Assembly (NCBI RefSeq): GCF_025567265.1
Contig: NZ_JAOQJW010000004.1
Coordinates: 62,001 to 126,000 of the forward strand
From: Dorea_A amylophila
GTDB taxonomy: Bacteria; Bacillota; Clostridia; Lachnospirales; Lachnospiraceae
DNA length: 64,000 nucleotides
Direction of reading: 5' to 3'
Below, piece by piece: positions 1 through 7,190 of this stretch (positions within the stretch are counted from its first letter, which is position 1; each line of letters starts with the position of its first letter). The position numbers and the translations under genes are program-made. The notes beneath the pieces were generated by a model, which made no database searches, was not told the origin of the DNA, and saw only the letters and a list, made by a program, of their open reading frames with translations.

Positions 1-843
1 TCCGTATTCTTCCAGATTCATCGGAAATTTTTCCAACGGCTCGCCCAGCCGCTTTGCGATTGCTTCTACGATCCTTTTGTTCGCCTGATGTAAGATATAA
101 AAGCTGATTTCTTCCTGAGCCACATTATTTTTTTCCAGTACTTCTTTTACTGCCTGCGGCACGCTCTTTACTGCAAACATAAATACTTCTCTTCCATCCA
201 TCTGCATCAGATATTCTTTTTCATCCGGCTTCGGCAGATCTTCCGGCGATAACTCGCTTCTGTCATATCTGCTCCGGCAGCACAGTGCTTCTCCTTTGGA
301 ACCATCGGAGTGTGTCACTGGAAGATAATATCTCATATCTTCACTTTTCAGTACCGCTGCTCCGGCACCATCCCCGAACAGGATACATGTTCCGCGGTCC
401 TTCCAGTTCGTCAGGTTCGACAAACTTTCACTGCCAATGATCAGAGCAGTCTGATACACACCCGCATTCAGATACGCCACCGCTGTATTATAAGCAACTA
501 CGAATCCGGTACATGCCGCACTCAGATCAAAACAGGTTGCACGCTTTGCTCCGAGTTCTCTTTGCACTTCACAGGCTGTACATGGAAGTATTACATTTGA
601 AGAAATCGTAGAAACGATGATCAGATCCACATCGTCTGCAGTAATACCTGCATTTTCAAGTGCCTGTCGTCCAGCTTGGACGGCCATGGATACCGTCGTC
701 TCTTCTCTGATGATATGACGTCTCACGACTCCGGTTCTCTCCCGGATCCACTCATCACTGGTATCAACCAGTTTTGCAATGTCATTGTTATCCATTACAA
801 ATGATGGTACGCAAGATCCTGTCCCACATATTCTTCCAGTCAT
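1..843 (-). CDS. fabH: 3-oxoacyl-ACP synthase III (KASIII), 3' end cut by the window
   Basis: This enzyme condenses an acyl-CoA primer with malonyl-ACP to start type II fatty acid synthesis in the cytoplasm. 281 codons are visible from an ATG at 843, with AGAGGT seven bases upstream; the frame is open at the left edge. The thiolase-fold motifs are clear: DTSDEWIRERTG near residues 28-38, the catalytic cysteine C111 in DLSAACTGF, and the catalytic histidine H252 in ILHQAN. The catalytic asparagine (NTS motif) would lie at about residue 282, just outside the window. The promoter region carries FabT-like operators, so it is probably the first gene of a fab operon running off the left edge. Confidence 0.95.
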   Translation of the reverse strand, partial: MTGRICGTGSCVPSFVMDNNDIAKLVDTSDEWIRERTGVVRRHIIREETTVSMAVQAGRQALENAGITADDVDLIIVSTISSNVILPCTACEVQRELGAKRATCFDLSAACTGFVVAYNTAVAYLNAGVYQTALIIGSESLSNLTNWKDRGTCILFGDGAGAAVLKSEDMRYYLPVTHSDGSKGEALCCRSRYDRSELSPEDLPKPDEKEYLMQMDGREVFMFAVKSVPQAVKEVLEKNNVAQEEISFYILHQANKRIVEAIAKRLGEPLEKFPMNLEEYG

Positions 844-877
844 TCTAAATACCTCTGATTTATTTTGATTCTAAATT

Positions 878-939
878 ATTTTGACTGTCAAAGTATATAT
901 CAAGAAATTTTGTTTGTCAAGTATTTTGAATATCAAAAT
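878..939 (-). promoter_or_regulatory. fabH promoter bracketed by two FabT-type palindromes
   Basis: On the minus strand TTGACA (915-920) and TATACT (892-897) are separated by exactly 17 bases, a near-consensus sigma-A promoter. One box, ATTTTGAATATCAAAAT (923-939), sits just upstream of the -35. A second, ATTTTGACTGTCAAAGT (878-894), overlaps the -10 and start region. Both resemble the FabT (MarR-type) operator, TTTGA-N-TCAAA. The assignment to a FabT-like repressor is inference; no such gene is visible in the window. Confidence 0.7.
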
Positions 940-1007
940 ATATTTTTATTTTTCCGGACGTCTGGTGTTTACCTGGAATTCATATAATTATGATAATATA
1001 TTTTAAC

Positions 1008-1361
1008 TTATAGCAGTTTCTCTTCCCATTCTTTTTCTTTGAAGCCGGTCAGAACGAAATTATCTCCGATTACTAATGGGCGTTTTACGAGCATTCCGTC
1101 GGTTGCCAGGAGTTTTAACTGGTCGTCTTCGGTCATTTCTTTTAATTTGTCTTTCAGGTTCATCTGTTTGTATATCATACCACTGGTATTGAAGAACTTT
1201 TTGAGTGGAAGTCCGCTCATTGTGTACCATTCTTTTAATTCTTCGTAAGTTGGATTTTCTTCTTTAATTGCTCGTTCTTCAAATTCTACGTTGTGTGCTT
1301 CCAGCCACTTTAATGCTTTCATGCAGGTGCTGCATTTTCTGTATGCAAATACTTTCATCAT
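1008..1361 (-). CDS. ArsC/Spx-family thioredoxin-fold protein
   Basis: A 117-residue single-domain protein of the ArsC/Spx/YffB family. The redox motif is C10-S-T-C13 after the first beta strand (KVFAYRKCSTC), and the family signature LVKRPLVI with its cis-proline lies near residue 93. A CXXC motif with no obvious ArsC arginine triad is more typical of Spx/MgsR-like regulators or glutaredoxin-like reductases than of true arsenate reductase. The RBS AAAGGAG precedes two adjacent ATG codons; either could be used. It faces the same way as fabH but stands behind its own gap of about 160 bases, so it is probably a separate unit. Confidence 0.8.
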   Translation of the reverse strand: MMKVFAYRKCSTCMKALKWLEAHNVEFEERAIKEENPTYEELKEWYTMSGLPLKKFFNTSGMIYKQMNLKDKLKEMTEDDQLKLLATDGMLVKRPLVIGDNFVLTGFKEKEWEEKLL

Positions 1362-1404
1362 AGATTCTCCTTTTCCATTTTTGCTTATTTTTCATAATAT
1401 ATTA

Positions 1405-2094
1405 TTAGTGTTTCATATCATTCTTCCAACGTTTTATTTCTTCTACACTATGCCCTACTGCTTCTGCAATCATGTCTTCCCTTGCTCCTAATTCAAGCAA
1501 CTTCATTGCTGTTTCATATTTTCCTTTTTCTTTTCCACGCTCTTCTCCTATTAACTCTCCCGCTTTGTAAATCTTATCCATCTCTTTACACATAATCTCC
1601 ACTCCTTCCTGTGTCTCTTTCAATACTCTTACCCACTCTGCCAATACTTTGCTATACATGTCTTCTGCCTTTGTACAATGAAAATCATGCATCAATCTGC
1701 CCAGATCTGTATTTTCTTTCATCCGGGCGTTAATATATATAATTTCGCTTTTATCATTATAATCTCTGCCGGTTTCTCTTACAGTCCGTTTGATATGTAA
1801 GATGGGTGCAACTTCATTTTCTACTTCCATTTCTTTTCTGCCATTCACAGCCACACAGTCAAGTACAGCCGATCTTCCCTGTAAATTCTTGTAATCTTTC
1901 TGAACAACGACTTCTGTTAATTCCAGATCATCATTTTCAGTAATAACTCTTAATACATATTCCGCACATTCCAGAATATTTAACACGTTCCGCATGAACA
2001 TATCACTCATCATTGTCAGCTCTGCGACTAACTTCTCATAATATCGGAACCGTTCATTAACAAAACCTGTCTTTAACAAATTCGTATTATTCAT
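1405..2094 (-). pseudogene. Rpn-family recombination-promoting nuclease, core deleted
   Basis: The first ~85 residues (FVNERFRYYEKLVAEL, then GRSAVLDCVAVNG) and the C-terminal half (IIYINARMKENTDLGRLMHDF, then a GEERGKEKGKYETAMKLL tail) match Rpn/PD-(D/E)XK transposase-like proteins common in Lachnospiraceae. Family members carry roughly 45-50 more residues between the ExQ strand and the PIYHI strand. Here MEVENEVAPILHI joins these directly, and the conserved E-x-Q reads E-V-E. The frame is open from the ATG (GAGGAG six bases upstream) to the stop, so a protein may be made, but loss of the catalytic core makes nuclease activity doubtful. Confidence 0.7.
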
Positions 2095-2416
2095 AGGCTT
2101 CTCCTCTCAGTATAAACTTATCTTTACAGTATTTCAATGCGATAATAATTATATTATCAAGTATATTTGTAAATGATTTTAATCTTCCGTTTCCATCCTT
2201 CATAATGGAATCCCACATTTCGAATATCTGATAATTCAACATTTATTTGCTTATTCTTTCGTTATATATTTTGAAAAATTTTGATATATTTATCGATGTA
2301 TTTCATGATTGGAACGAAATGTTCCTTAACTCAACGAATTATAATATAGAATGATATGTTATAATCATGAATGCACCAGTTTTATCTGATGCATTCACCT
2401 AATATGACTTTTTATT
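2095..2416. other. AT-rich intergenic stretch, no gene seen
   Basis: This 322-base gap between the Rpn remnant and the DUF3169 gene holds no convincing reading frame or RNA gene. The one structure is an imperfect hairpin at 2369-2396 (GAATGCA ... TGCATTC with an inner CAG/CTG pair). It could end the DUF3169 transcript, though no strong T run follows on either strand. Confidence 0.5.
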
Positions 2417-3196
2417 TTATCCAATCCTTTTTGCTTTAGAAACCATGCTGGATCTGATATACGTCATTCCTGTGACCAGATAAATGACAGCTACAACAAG
2501 AACCGCCAATATACCAGTATTCAAGAACATATTTGCTATTAATGTAAGCAACAATAATATCGGTATTACTTTGTTCAATACAATATACGTCTTATATGCA
2601 CTTTTGTATATAATTTCTTTTTCTGCTTCATCACAGCTTTCCACCCACTGTTCCGTAAATTTGCTTGAAGTTGGATCACCTTTTTTCTCCGGATGTGCCG
2701 CCTGTATCGCTTTTACATAACGTACAGAAAGATAAATATCGTAGAAATAGCACAGTATAAATATAATGCAGGCGAATAAAAAATATCTGGATTTTCCTGA
2801 TTCTATATACTTCAAAGAATATCCAAAGGATAAAATTATGATGCAGGCCACCTGTGACACCAAATTAACCCCACTGGTCCACGCTCCCCATTTTTCTTCT
2901 TCGTAATCCAGTTCATAGAATCTGTCCTCATCTGCATCCTTCATTTCTTTGTATACATTCTTTAACCGGTATAAACTGTATTCACCCACAACTACCGTAA
3001 CAACCGCGATTATAATCAGAGCTGGAAATATATATTGCTGAATCGTTCCGTTAATCGTTCTGATTCCTGCATCTATTCCTTTTTTCATCAGTTCATAGAT
3101 GACTACCGACACGCCTCCGGCGATTCCCCCGATTATCACTGCCGCGAGCATCTTCCACGTTGCGGTAAAATAACTACTTTTCTTTTCTTTCATCAT
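2417..3196 (-). CDS. DUF3169 family membrane protein
   Basis: An integral membrane protein with about six hydrophobic segments, in pairs near residues 15-35, 50-70, 110-130, 140-160 and two at the C terminus. The sequence pattern (YRLKNVYKEMKDADEDRFYELDYEEEKWG in mid-protein, AHPEKKGDP before a charged loop) matches DUF3169, a family of unknown function usually encoded directly behind a small XRE regulator. The start is placed at the ATG pair at 3196, with AAAGGA nine bases upstream; in-frame codons up to 3229 have no better RBS. Its expected XRE partner lies at 4822-5064, on the far side of an IS110-family element. Confidence 0.8.
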   Translation of the reverse strand: MMKEKKSSYFTATWKMLAAVIIGGIAGGVSVVIYELMKKGIDAGIRTINGTIQQYIFPALIIIAVVTVVVGEYSLYRLKNVYKEMKDADEDRFYELDYEEEKWGAWTSGVNLVSQVACIIILSFGYSLKYIESGKSRYFLFACIIFILCYFYDIYLSVRYVKAIQAAHPEKKGDPTSSKFTEQWVESCDEAEKEIIYKSAYKTYIVLNKVIPILLLLTLIANMFLNTGILAVLVVAVIYLVTGMTYIRSSMVSKAKRIG

Positions 3197-3299
3197 TATA
3201 TCCATTCCTTTCGCTTCGCTCAGGCACAAAACGCAATGAAAATGTTTCCCTGAGCTTATTTTTTCTTTATAATTCTTCTTGTAGGGAACTCGGTATACT

Positions 3300-3505
3300 A
3301 CAAATCACGAGGAGGTGAGTGGGCTGTCCGGCTTGCCGGATGACCGTATCATTATATGTGTAGACTGTCTTTTCAGGCACAAATAAGTGTGACACCAAGC
3401 ACGAAATCTTATCTCTGTTTAAACAACTTCGTTTATGGCTTAGACAGTCAGTCAATTCCGTCTCTCCCTATAATCTTTAGCGAACCGCTCTGGTTCTGAA
3501 AGGAG
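3300..3505 (+). ncRNA. Candidate IS110 bridge RNA in the non-coding left end
   Basis: The leader upstream of the recombinase has no plausible gene but clear RNA structure. A compact hairpin TCCGG-cttg-CCGGA lies at 3327-3340. A long-range stem pairs GACTGTC (3363-3369) with GACAGTC (3443-3449), enclosing about 73 bases that contain a further small stem (TAAAC/GTTTA, 3420-3434). IS110-group elements are known to express a 5' bridge RNA with separate target- and donor-binding loops from this position. Assignment is by location and structure only; loop/target pairing was not resolved. Confidence 0.55.
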
Positions 3506-3510
3506 TCCCT

Positions 3511-4758
3511 ATGGCTTTAAAAATCGTGTACAAAATCTGTTGTGGCATTGATGTCCACAAGACTTTTGTAGTCGCCTGCATTGCTTCTACTGACAAGCAC
3601 GGCGTTACCTCTTACGAGCGCCACCGTTTTTCTACCTACACGAAAGGTTTGAAAAATTTGTTACAATGGCTACTCGAACATAATTGCAAGGATGTCTGTA
3701 TGGAATCTACTGGTAAATACTGGATTCCTGTTTATAACATTCTCGAAAAAGATTGTTCGATTGTCCTTGCTCATCCAAAGTATGTTAAGGCTATCCGTGG
3801 AAAGAAAACTGACAAGAAAGATGCCAAATGGATTGCTGACCTGTTTAAGCATGACCTTGTTGCCGGTAGCTTTATGCCTCCTGCTGACATCCGCCAGCTT
3901 CGTGACCTTATGCGCTACCGTTTCAAACTGACCTGCTTCAAATCAAGCGAAAAGAATCGTTTGCAGAACTGTCTCACGGTTTCCAATATCCAGTTGGGAA
4001 ACGTTGTTTCGGACACCTTCGGCAAATCTGCTCAGGCAATACTGGATAAGATTTTAGAAAACCCTGAAGATACTTCCTTTGACCTTGAACCCCTTGTTTT
4101 CAAAAGTTTGAAAAAGAAACTTCCCGAACTGCGTGATGCCATTGACGGCTATATCACACCGGAACAAGCAGGAAAACTCAAGATAATCAAGGCTCATTAT
4201 GAAAGCCTTGAATCCCGGAAAGCAGAGCTTGAAGAACTCATTCTTGCGCTCGCCGCTCCCTATCAGCAGGAACTCGCCATTCTTCAAACCGCTCCTGGTA
4301 TCAGCAGTGACTTCACTGCCATCGGAATTATTTCCGAAATCGGTACCAATATGGAGGCTTTTCCTTCGGCGAAACACTTATGCTCATGGGCTGGTCTTGC
4401 TCCGACCAACAATGAAAGCGCAGGGAAGAAAAAATCTGTCCGGGTTTCCAAAGCCGGATGCTATATCAAGCCGCTTTTAGTACAGTGCGCAAACGCTGTT
4501 GTTAAAAGCTCAAAGCATCCTGAAATGCGTAACCGTTATCTCCGTCTCAAAAAGCGTCGCGGTCACAAGAAAGCAATCATTGCCATAGCAAGAATGCTTC
4601 TTACCGCATTATACCACATGTTGAAGAACGGCGAAAACTATAATGCAGAACTTTACAGGAAATCAGACCTGCCTCCAGTTGACCGTGAAATTACGGTAGA
4701 ACAGGCAATCCTTATCGCAAGAAATCAGGGTTATAAAATCAAGTCAGCAACCGCATAA
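3511..4758 (+). CDS. IS110-family transposase (DEDD bridge recombinase)
   Basis: A 415-residue recombinase. The N-terminal RuvC-like DEDD domain shows CGIDVHK (first Asp), the Glu in CMESTGKYW near residue 66, and the paired aspartates of KKTDKKDAKWIADL near residues 96-102. A helical linker (residues 150-245) leads to the Tnp C-terminal domain: TAPGIS, GLAPTNNESAGKKK with the candidate nucleophilic serine, and KPLLVQCANAV. RBS AAGGAG precedes the ATG. Length and motifs are intact, so it is probably active. The family recombines donor and target DNA guided by its bridge RNA. Confidence 0.95.
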   Translation: MALKIVYKICCGIDVHKTFVVACIASTDKHGVTSYERHRFSTYTKGLKNLLQWLLEHNCKDVCMESTGKYWIPVYNILEKDCSIVLAHPKYVKAIRGKKTDKKDAKWIADLFKHDLVAGSFMPPADIRQLRDLMRYRFKLTCFKSSEKNRLQNCLTVSNIQLGNVVSDTFGKSAQAILDKILENPEDTSFDLEPLVFKSLKKKLPELRDAIDGYITPEQAGKLKIIKAHYESLESRKAELEELILALAAPYQQELAILQTAPGISSDFTAIGIISEIGTNMEAFPSAKHLCSWAGLAPTNNESAGKKKSVRVSKAGCYIKPLLVQCANAVVKSSKHPEMRNRYLRLKKRRGHKKAIIAIARMLLTALYHMLKNGENYNAELYRKSDLPPVDREITVEQAILIARNQGYKIKSATA

Positions 4759-4821
4759 CCTTAACTTCTCAATATTCAATTTTTAAAGCAGCCACCGAAA
4801 GATGGCTTATTTGTCGTGTGC

Positions 4822-5064
4822 TTAAGGGAATGGATACCCTCTACTTCTCATTTTCAATCTTATCTCCTCTTCATATATAAAAATATCTTCTACACTGACT
4901 TCACAAATCTTCGCAATCTTTAATGCGAGTGTTACTGACGGCGAATAGTCTCCTCTCTCTATCTGGCTGATCGTCTGTCTGGATACGCCTGCGAGCTTTC
5001 CCATCTCGGTCTGATTGACGCCAAGTCTTGATCTGTATTCCTTCAATCGGTTTAGTAAAGGCAA
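4822..5064 (-). CDS. Small XRE/Cro-family regulator
   Basis: An ~80-residue DNA-binding protein made of one HTH_3 domain: LGVNQTEMGKLAGVSRQTISQIERGDYSPS, then ALKIAKICEVSVEDIFIYEEE. The start is set at a TTG (5062-5064), eight bases after AAAGGAG; the in-frame ATG at 5088 overlaps that RBS and has none of its own. After YEEE the tail (IRLKMRSRGYPFP) is unlike the usual short acidic end of the family and lies next to the IS110 right end, so the last residues may be IS-derived. It probably represses its own promoter through two palindromes and once controlled the DUF3169 gene. Confidence 0.85.
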   Translation of the reverse strand: MPLLNRLKEYRSRLGVNQTEMGKLAGVSRQTISQIERGDYSPSVTLALKIAKICEVSVEDIFIYEEEIRLKMRSRGYPFP

Positions 5065-5092
5065 ATGCTCATCTCCTTTATCAATCATATTT

Positions 5093-5145
5093 TGACAATT
5101 TTTCTTGTCATTTAGATTCTAACAGATGACAACTATAGTTGTCAA
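5093..5145 (-). promoter_or_regulatory. XRE promoter with two TGACAA/TTGTCA operators
   Basis: On the minus strand TTGACA (5140-5145) and TAGAAT (5116-5121) lie 18 bases apart. A perfect 18-bp palindrome TGACAACTATAGTTGTCA (5127-5144) overlaps the -35 and spacer. A second site with the same half-sites and a six-base centre, TGACAA/TTGTCA, is at 5093-5110 in the leader. The paired identical half-sites beside an XRE gene point to autoregulation. Confidence 0.75.
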
Positions 5146-5148
5146 GTT

Positions 5149-5481
5149 TCTATTTAATGCATTATGGCGGCTATCACCGATCGGAATAAACTTACAAGAT
5201 CCTATCCTGTGCTGACTCCAACATGGGGAAATTCTAAAGCAAAAAAGTTGACCTAAAAACGAGCTCACAAAAAATCCAAACTCGACATTCGTCTCAGACA
5301 GTGGATTTTTTGTGAGCAAACGGTCAACTTTTTTACTTAAGAATTACCAACCATGAGTCCGTATGCACAGGATAGGACCTTGTAAGTTTATTCCTGCGGT
5401 TTCGCATGCCATAATAATTAAATGGAGAACTAACCTTTTATTACGGTTCGGGGATTTGGCTTACTTAGTGCATTAAATAGA
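5149..5481. repeat. 333-bp inverted-repeat element (MITE-like)
   Basis: The ends TCTATTTAATGCA (5149-5161) and TGCATTAAATAGA (5469-5481) are exact inverted repeats. Inside, further matching blocks pair across the element: GGAATAAACTTACAAG plus TCCTATCCTGTGC, AAAAAAGTTGACC, and GCTCACAAAAAATCCA. The right arm has about 45 extra bases near its end. No real gene lies within. The layout fits a non-autonomous miniature element. No clear target duplication is visible. The right end supplies the stop codon of the neighbouring anti-sigma gene, and the left end abuts the XRE promoter. Confidence 0.75.
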
Positions 5482-6063
5482 AAATACTCCTCCAAACTGT
5501 GAAAATCCTAATATACAAGCCGCACATACCAGCATAAATACAATGATTACTTTTACGCCTATAGATATCTTCGCATAACTTTCACAGATCGGGATCTGTT
5601 TATACTCCCACTCCGTCCGCATTTTTCTTCTCTTCCATTTCTGAACCAGTGTGATGCAGTCACATATGAAGAATGTGATAATAAATCCAAAGCTGAATAC
5701 CATGGCTGCTATATAATATCCCGCATCGGCACCTTCGATATCTATCTGCCGTTTGCACAATACTACAGCCGTTACGATCAATAAGAAATTTAGTAATGTA
5801 TCCACAATAATCATCTTATCTACGATACTTTTTCTGCCGATTTCCTTCATACGCTCCGCTCCTTCCTGTAACAACCGCTTTTCATCCAGGTCTTCTTCTT
5901 TTTTCTGTTTCACCGCTTCCAGTTCCGTCTCTAATTCTTTCATATATTTCCTGCATTCACTACATTCTGCTAAATGCTCTTCCACCAGTTTTCTGCTATC
6001 TTCGCTGCATACCTTATCCAGATATAACGGTATCAGATCTCTGATAATCTCACATTTCATCAT
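5473..6063 (-). CDS. Anti-sigma factor with zinc-finger (zf-HC2) domain
   Basis: A 196-residue membrane protein. The N terminus MMKCEIIRDLIPLYLDKVCSED and the zinc motif HLAECSEC (residues 30-37, H-x3-C-x2-C) are typical of the zf-HC2 domain that binds and sequesters an ECF sigma factor. A basic/acidic coil (residues 45-75) and three membrane segments follow (about 85-105, 115-138, 172-192). GGAGG lies eight bases before the ATG. It overlaps the upstream ECF sigma gene by 14 bases, so the two are translationally coupled. Its TAA stop lies in the terminal repeat of the adjacent MITE-like element, which may have altered the last two residues. Confidence 0.88.
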   Translation of the reverse strand: MMKCEIIRDLIPLYLDKVCSEDSRKLVEEHLAECSECRKYMKELETELEAVKQKKEEDLDEKRLLQEGAERMKEIGRKSIVDKMIIVDTLLNFLLIVTAVVLCKRQIDIEGADAGYYIAAMVFSFGFIITFFICDCITLVQKWKRRKMRTEWEYKQIPICESYAKISIGVKVIIVFMLVCAACILGFSQFGGVFSI

Positions 6064-6547
6064 TGCCTGCGCCTCCCATCTTTTCTACGATCATTTTCTT
6101 GGCTCTGTAATAGGTCACTCTCGCCCAGCTTTCACTTTTTGAAAATAACTGTCCGATATCTCTGTATGATACCTCTCCCATCACCCGCAGCATGAATACT
6201 TCTTTGTACGGTTCCTGTAAGTCATGTAGAATTTTTCGGATGATCTGTCCATTTTCCTGATTGATTATGCCATTTAATAAATCCTCCCCTTGATCTGCAT
6301 GATTTTCATCTAATTTATTTGCATATCTTTTCTGCTTTTTTGTCCACGCATAATATTCATGCTTCGCAATCTGACATAACCACACCGATAATTTACATTC
6401 ACCTCTGAAATTTTCCAATTTTTCAAATGCAATGGCAAATGTCTGCTGGGTAAGTTCTTCTGCTATTTCCCTGTCTCCGGATAATCTCAGCAGAAAACAA
6501 TATACCTCTTTTAAATATTTCTGATATACTTCCTCAAAAGATTCCAT
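6050..6547 (-). CDS. ECF-type RNA polymerase sigma factor
   Basis: A 165-residue group IV sigma factor. Region 2 spans FEEVYQKYLKEVYCFLLRLSGDREIAEELTQQTFAIAFEKLENF..LSVWLCQIAKHEYY, and region 4 spans EPYKEVFMLRVMGEVSYRDIGQLFSKSESWARVTYYRAKKMI. There is no region 1 or 3, as expected for the class. It directs RNA polymerase to stress-type promoters when released by the partner anti-sigma encoded immediately downstream. The target regulon cannot be read from the window. Confidence 0.93.
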   Translation of the reverse strand: MESFEEVYQKYLKEVYCFLLRLSGDREIAEELTQQTFAIAFEKLENFRGECKLSVWLCQIAKHEYYAWTKKQKRYANKLDENHADQGEDLLNGIINQENGQIIRKILHDLQEPYKEVFMLRVMGEVSYRDIGQLFSKSESWARVTYYRAKKMIVEKMGGAGNDEM

Positions 6548-6661
6548 GAACTCACCTCTCTTCTCTCATTTATATCTTCTTTTACTATTAAGAGTCATTT
6601 TTTCTCAATTCGTTACAAACTTTTTTATTTTTATAGACCAAAGGTACTTCCATAAATCCCC

Positions 6662-6718
6662 TTGACATTTCCTTCTATATCTATTATAGTACTTATCGCA
6701 ATTGTTTACAAAGTAAAC
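6662..6718 (+). promoter_or_regulatory. marR-FUSC promoter with 15-bp operator
   Basis: TTGACA (6662-6667) and TATAGT (6685-6690) are 17 bases apart. Just downstream, GTTTAC-aaa-GTAAAC (6704-6718) is a perfect inverted repeat placed to block initiation or elongation. The encoded MarR protein is the natural candidate to bind it. Confidence 0.7.
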
Positions 6719-6736
6719 TATTATAAAGGAGCAACT

Positions 6737-7177
6737 ATGAAAGACAAAAACTGGACTGATATCGTATCAAAACAGGGCGACCTCCGGCATTTCGCAAGCA
6801 TGGCGATCCGGAAATCCGGAAAATCAGAGCACACTTCTGCTCAGGAGATTGATTTTCTGTTCCGGATCGCGCTTTCGGAAGAACCACTGACCCCAAGACA
6901 GATTACCAGCGCTATGGGCATCAGTAAGACTATCGTAAGCCGCCTGACCGACCATCTGGAATCCAAAGGGTTTATCTGTAAAGAGGCCTCTGCGTCCGAC
7001 CGCCGCAGTTACTGCATCCGCATTACCGGTGCCGGAAAAGATGAGATTGACCGTACGTACTATTACTATCTGGATCCACTCTATACATTACAGAAAAATA
7101 TGAAGAAAGAGAAATTCGAGACTTTATTCCAACTAATCCGTGAAGCGAACGAGATTCTTTCTTCACAAAAAAAATAA
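6737..7177 (+). CDS. MarR-family transcriptional regulator
   Basis: A 146-residue winged-helix repressor. The recognition helix region reads LTPRQITSAMGISKTIVSRLTDHLESKGFI (about residues 52-81), followed by the wing EASASDRRSYCIRITGAGKD. The start is the ATG at 6737 with AAAGGAG five bases upstream; a longer in-frame extension to 6662 would include the promoter and is rejected. It is followed 13 bases later by a FUSC-type exporter gene. That arrangement is common for MarR repressors that sense the exported aromatic or drug-like ligand. Confidence 0.9.
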   Translation: MKDKNWTDIVSKQGDLRHFASMAIRKSGKSEHTSAQEIDFLFRIALSEEPLTPRQITSAMGISKTIVSRLTDHLESKGFICKEASASDRRSYCIRITGAGKDEIDRTYYYYLDPLYTLQKNMKKEKFETLFQLIREANEILSSQKK

Positions 7178-7190
7178 AGGAGATTTTATT

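Larger units (their letters stand above)
3260..4835 (+). mobile_element. IS110-family insertion sequence (ends approximate)
   Basis: The unit consists of a long non-coding left end (about 3260-3510), one DEDD recombinase gene and a short right end (about 4759-4835). That layout matches the IS110 group, where the long left end encodes the bridge RNA. Exact ends cannot be fixed, because this family makes no long terminal repeats or target duplications and no second copy is in the window. The element sits between an XRE regulator and a DUF3169 gene that normally form one operon, and is oriented against them. A palindrome (GCTCAGG/CCTGAGC, 3218-3255) borders the left end. Confidence 0.75.

Noticed and set aside
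310..600. 96-codon plus-strand frame
   Set aside because: It runs antisense to fabH, whose catalytic motifs are intact; composition is that of a shadow frame.
2369..2396. Rho-independent terminator for the DUF3169 gene
   Set aside because: The hairpin is real but no T run follows on either strand, so it is noted only as a weak structure.
3267..3455. 62-codon minus-strand frame in the IS110 left end
   Set aside because: It is antisense to the bridge-RNA-like region and has no similarity to known IS accessory proteins.
5119..5319. 66-codon minus-strand frame inside the inverted-repeat element
   Set aside because: It spans the terminal repeat and the loop without RBS; the inverted symmetry explains the sequence better.
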